Positions 47,577 through 51,255 of a stretch of DNA of 51,255 bases are shown one piece after another. This stretch comes from Candidatus Saccharimonadota bacterium (lineage in GTDB: Bacteria > Patescibacteriota > Saccharimonadia > Saccharimonadales > UBA4665). The stretch is taken from the NCBI GenBank assembly GCA_027371825.1, contig DAHXLE010000011.1, forward strand, positions 1 through 51,255, in the 5' to 3' direction. A program made the translations under genes and the position numbers. Every line of letters begins with the position of its first letter. The first letter of the stretch is position 1. Below the pieces are notes generated by a model. That model did not search any database. It was not told the origin of the DNA and worked only from the letters and a program-made list of their open reading frames with translations.

Positions 47577-48536
47577 TTGAAGTTAGTTATAATGTTACCC
47601 TGTCTCAATGAAGAGGCTACTTTACCGCTTGTCCTGAAAACGATACCAAAAAAGATTGCCGGCATAGATAAAATTGAGCTGTTGTTAATAGATGATGGTT
47701 CAACCGATAAAACCGTTAAAGTTGCAAAATCGCTTGGCGTTAAACATTTCTTACATCACTCCAAAAACCAAGGACTAAGCAGATCATTTCGTCACGGTTT
47801 GTTTCGGGCCCTCGAGCTTGGCGCAGACATTATCGTCCTAACCGAAGGAGACAATCAGTATAAACAGGAGCGCATTCCAGACCTAATTAAGCCAATACTT
47901 GAAGGTCGTGCCGATGTTGTTATATCGGATCGAAACACTCAGGAAATAGATCACTTCTCAACCTCTAAGAAGTTTCTCCAAAAAATTGGTACTTGGGTTT
48001 TAAATAAAGTAGCCGGGACCAATATTCCCGACGCCATAAGTGGTTTTCGGGCATATACCAGAGACGCCGCCATACAACTTAACCCGATAGCGGATTACAG
48101 CTGGGCAACCGAGACAACTATCGAGGCAGCTCATAAAAAGCAAGCCATAGTTGTTGTCCCTATCCCGACAAATCCTAAGCTGAGAGAATCCCGTCAGTTT
48201 AACTCATCCTGGGAACACGTTCGTCGTTCCAGCTTCACTATTATCCGGGCGTTTGTTATGTATAAACCGTACACGCTGTTCATGTCTCTTGGCAGCTTTT
48301 TCCTGATTGTCGGCTTACTGCCTTTTGTTCATTTTGTGTATCTGACGTTTACTAGCCATTCAGCCTATGGTGCGCACCATTTGCAGTCTCTTATTAGCGG
48401 TGTCGTTCTATTGACGGCCGCCTTTATATCCTTTACGTTAGGAGTTATAGCCGACCTAATTCGTATTAACAGGTTACTTTTAGAGGAAACGTTAGAGCTT
48501 GCTAAAAGAGACCACCTCGACAGAATCGCGAAATAG
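47577..48536 (+). CDS. Glycosyltransferase family 2 (dolichol-phosphate mannosyltransferase-like) with C-terminal TM helices
   Basis: VIMLPCLNEEATLPLVLKTIP, LLIDDGSTDKTVKVAKSLGV, ISGFRAYTRDAAI; AGGAGG 6-8 nt upstream of TTG 47577. Confidence 0.9.
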   Translation: MKLVIMLPCLNEEATLPLVLKTIPKKIAGIDKIELLLIDDGSTDKTVKVAKSLGVKHFLHHSKNQGLSRSFRHGLFRALELGADIIVLTEGDNQYKQERIPDLIKPILEGRADVVISDRNTQEIDHFSTSKKFLQKIGTWVLNKVAGTNIPDAISGFRAYTRDAAIQLNPIADYSWATETTIEAAHKKQAIVVVPIPTNPKLRESRQFNSSWEHVRRSSFTIIRAFVMYKPYTLFMSLGSFFLIVGLLPFVHFVYLTFTSHSAYGAHHLQSLISGVVLLTAAFISFTLGVIADLIRINRLLLEETLELAKRDHLDRIAK

Positions 48537-48582
48537 TCGTAGGTAAAAATCCAAGATGCGCCGATTGATAATGATGGGGCTG

Positions 48583-50175
48583 TTAATCAAACATTCGGAT
48601 AACGGAGTGCACAGACTTTGACCCTTTCAGTATAGCCGGACTTATTATCTTCCGGGCGGTATCGTTGACATTAATGACGATTTTGTTTGGCCAATCCCAC
48701 GATGCGTTACTTCTGGTAAGAAACGTTAAGAACCCTCCACCCTCCAGGAAAAGGATGACCGCCAAGGAGGCAATCATAGCCTTACGAACCGGTCTGTACC
48801 TAAGAGCAATCGAAAAACCTCTGCCAGCAATTGCTGCTACCAATAGTAGTATCGGCAGAAGATAACGTCCGTTCATGGCTACCAAGACATCGGTATATCT
48901 ATACTGAGCGTAGCCGTCGACCATTAAGGCTATGACATAAAATCCTACCACCAGGCCGAAAAATATCAGGTAGGGATTATTCTTAAATATCCGCTTACGT
49001 TGTACTGCGAAAGTTATAATACCGGCCAAAAATATCATTATAGCCGCTACGGCAGGAAGTGGCAGGGGAGGATAATTTGTATACCCGGCATTTGGCCCGT
49101 TGATCGCGAAGAATGAACGATACCACATCCAATATAACCATGACCCAAGATAAAAGAGCGGGTTTTCGTACTTAACGGGCTGAGGACTGTTGATTATTCG
49201 ACTGTGCCGACGATTGTTGGCACCCCACGGACCATATTGCTGGCAAGAGGAAACGCTTACTACTTTAGAACAGTTAGGCGTAAAAGTATGGTATGTTATT
49301 AAATTAAGTCCGTCTCTTTGCACGAACAACCCGATACTAATCACCAATAAAGTCGCCAACAGCAACCGCCGGATTATTGATAGTTTTTTCCAACTACTGG
49401 TTAGAGGCTTCGTTATGCTTTTCCAAGGCTTGTGATGATATGCCCGGTATGCGGAGAATAAAATAAACACGATAGCGCCGGCAAAAATAGTAGCGAAGGC
49501 ATACTTTGTCTGTGTTCCAATAAACCCCAGAGATAAGAAATACAAAAGAGTTTTTGCATTAACTTTGTGTGATTTAATTTCATCATATAAACGAAAGGTT
49601 AACAGACACATACCGGCAGTCATCGGAAAAATTAAATCATCATAGTTAATATGGGCTGCCAGCTGGGGAACGATAGGAATCAGGATAAACAAGAAAATGC
49701 TAATATTCGTTAAAGCGTCGGATGTTCTAGTTTTCTTAATAACTTTTCTGAAGAGGATGAGACCAAAGCCAAATAGAGCAATATCTATCAACCTGAGAGA
49801 TATAACCTGCCCGGCTTGAGAATGAATGAACACCGATATTAGCCGGTAAGGAAAACTCATCAAATAGTGGTAAAGATAAGACGGATCTCGCGCAACCGCC
49901 CCGTAAGCAGCCGCATTCGGAGGTTGAGAAGTCAAAAAAGGCAGCCAGTAATGGGCATATATCTTTATTAAGCCGAAGTGGAAGTTCTCGTCAAATGCCT
50001 GAGGATAATTAGCCGACAGAGCCATCCAGATCGACTCAAAATAGAAAAAAACCATCGTCCAGACGAAGAACCGCCTGCTTTCAAGCCACAACTTTATCCT
50101 TAGCACGTAGCCTTTTAGTGTTTTGGAATCTGACATCAACTTCTTCATTATACCCCAGCTTGTTTCTTGGCTCAT
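48583..50175 (-). CDS. Multi-TM membrane glycosyltransferase-like protein (GT39/DUF2142-like)
   Basis: QAFDENFHFGLIKIYAHYWLPF, many TM segments, YTDVLVAMNGRYLLPILLLVAAIAGRG. Confidence 0.65.
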   Translation of the reverse strand: MSQETSWGIMKKLMSDSKTLKGYVLRIKLWLESRRFFVWTMVFFYFESIWMALSANYPQAFDENFHFGLIKIYAHYWLPFLTSQPPNAAAYGAVARDPSYLYHYLMSFPYRLISVFIHSQAGQVISLRLIDIALFGFGLILFRKVIKKTRTSDALTNISIFLFILIPIVPQLAAHINYDDLIFPMTAGMCLLTFRLYDEIKSHKVNAKTLLYFLSLGFIGTQTKYAFATIFAGAIVFILFSAYRAYHHKPWKSITKPLTSSWKKLSIIRRLLLATLLVISIGLFVQRDGLNLITYHTFTPNCSKVVSVSSCQQYGPWGANNRRHSRIINSPQPVKYENPLFYLGSWLYWMWYRSFFAINGPNAGYTNYPPLPLPAVAAIMIFLAGIITFAVQRKRIFKNNPYLIFFGLVVGFYVIALMVDGYAQYRYTDVLVAMNGRYLLPILLLVAAIAGRGFSIALRYRPVRKAMIASLAVILFLEGGGFLTFLTRSNASWDWPNKIVINVNDTARKIISPAILKGSKSVHSVIRMFD

Positions 50176-50249
50176 TCCTTATTTTATCGATTCACACAGA
50201 CAACATTAAGACAGAGCAAGTGTATAATGAGGTGTTAAAGCAAGTAGAA

Positions 50250-51125
50250 ATGAAGAAAAACTTTCGGATAATAATTACGGTCCTATTAGCACTGACAACG
50301 ATTGCTCTTTTTGTATATTACATTTCACATCATACCAATCTTATTACCAAGCTGGGACAAACATCGCCGTATACCATAGCTCTATTAATCGGTTTATATT
50401 TGCTGTGGTTTATGTCGAATATCCTGATACTGGCAGCTTGTTTAAGTTTGTGCAAAATAGGGCTATCGGCCAGCGAGAATACTCTGTTAAGTGCCTACTC
50501 CACGCTTGTTAATTTTTTTATACCGGGTCAGAGCGGTCCGGTGGTCCGGGGGGCTTACTTGAACAGAAAACACAAGCTTAGCGTTAAAAAATATATTTTC
50601 GTTACTCTTTTATATTACGGTTTTTACGGCTTAGTGAGCGCCATCCTGCTATTAGTATGTAATAGACCTTGGTGGCAGACATTAGTTGCAAGCATATTAG
50701 TTGTGATCATTAGTTTCAGTGTTATCCAGTTGTATCAAAAACGAAAAAAAGTTGTCGAAAAAAGCATTGATTGGAAACTAACAAAACTTATCTACTTATT
50801 GATGGCCACGATCTTACAGGCTATATTACAACTTGCAATATATTTTATCGAACTCCACAGCATAAATAGCGGCATTCATATCAGCCAGGCAATAACATAT
50901 ACCGGTGCAGCTGACTTTGCTCTTTTCGTTGCCCTGACACCGGGGGGTATAGGCATCAGGGAATCATTTTTATTATTCAGCCGAAAGCTTCATCATATAT
51001 CGAGCGCTAACATTATCGCCGCTAGCGTGATAGACCGCTCGGTATTTCTAATATTCTTGGCAATGCTCTTTGTCCTGACCATCGTTTTTCATGCCAAAGA
51101 CAAATTTAAGGTCGCCAAAAACTGA
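50250..51125 (+). CDS. Lysylphosphatidylglycerol synthase TM / flippase-like membrane protein (PF03706-like)
   Basis: NFFIPGQSGPVVRGAYLNRKHKLSVKKYIFVTLLYYGFYGL, ALFVALTPGGIGIRESFLLF; start refined to ATG 50250. Confidence 0.82.
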   Translation: MKKNFRIIITVLLALTTIALFVYYISHHTNLITKLGQTSPYTIALLIGLYLLWFMSNILILAACLSLCKIGLSASENTLLSAYSTLVNFFIPGQSGPVVRGAYLNRKHKLSVKKYIFVTLLYYGFYGLVSAILLLVCNRPWWQTLVASILVVIISFSVIQLYQKRKKVVEKSIDWKLTKLIYLLMATILQAILQLAIYFIELHSINSGIHISQAITYTGAADFALFVALTPGGIGIRESFLLFSRKLHHISSANIIAASVIDRSVFLIFLAMLFVLTIVFHAKDKFKVAKN

Positions 51126-51255
51126 TCAATTGGGTGGCATCATCGCGTTAGATAGAAATAAACTGTTACCGAAATGACTCATGTAAGGTTAAGCAGTATT
51201 TAGTAGTGGTAACCTAATTCTCGCTGAGTCCTTTCCAGTTTAATTGTTAATGACT

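Noticed and set aside
1-51255. CRISPR array, rRNA, transposase/IS element, prophage structural genes
   Set aside because: No regularly spaced direct repeats, rRNA-like sequence, transposase/integrase motifs or phage structural proteins seen.

Overview
The window reads as a bacterial chromosome segment. Gene content and style suggest a Patescibacteria/Saccharibacteria-like lineage, but this is inference and no phylogeny was run. It falls into three parts. (1) About 1-10 kb is a sparsely coding accessory stretch. It holds an HNH nuclease with an SRA/YDG-like N-terminus, a secreted phosphoesterase, a cupredoxin-like protein, a Nudix hydrolase, MazEF, a pilin-like protein, an mTERF-like repeat protein, an AbrB/Doc toxin-antitoxin pair, a histidine phosphatase, small membrane ORFs and a degenerate ~60-bp intergenic repeat family. 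(2) About 10-27 kb starts with an ICMT-like protein, an aldo/keto reductase, a GH5-like hydrolase and an acyl-ACP desaturase. It continues into a striking flavin/heme electron-transfer locus: two paralogous triplets in inverted orientation (membrane-anchored FNR-like reductase, ApbE, ferric-reductase-like heme membrane protein). These flank an OmpR/HK two-component system, an FMN-binding protein, a third ApbE, an RnfD/NqrB-FNR fusion and a glutamate dehydrogenase. (3) About 27-51 kb is mostly core: DedA, DEAD helicase, a pgl-gnd-zwf operon, QueA-Tgt, an NTP pyrophosphatase, PEP synthase, an adenylate-kinase-like protein, an unusual D-2-hydroxyacid dehydrogenase/phosphoglycerate mutase fusion, enolase, an MMPL transporter and an envelope glycosyltransferase block. 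Top items for follow-up: the duplicated flavo-heme electron-transfer locus, the dehydrogenase-PGAM fusion, the bacterial mTERF-like protein, widespread -10 boxes 6-7 nt before start codons (predicted leaderless mRNAs), and the structured intergenic repeat family.
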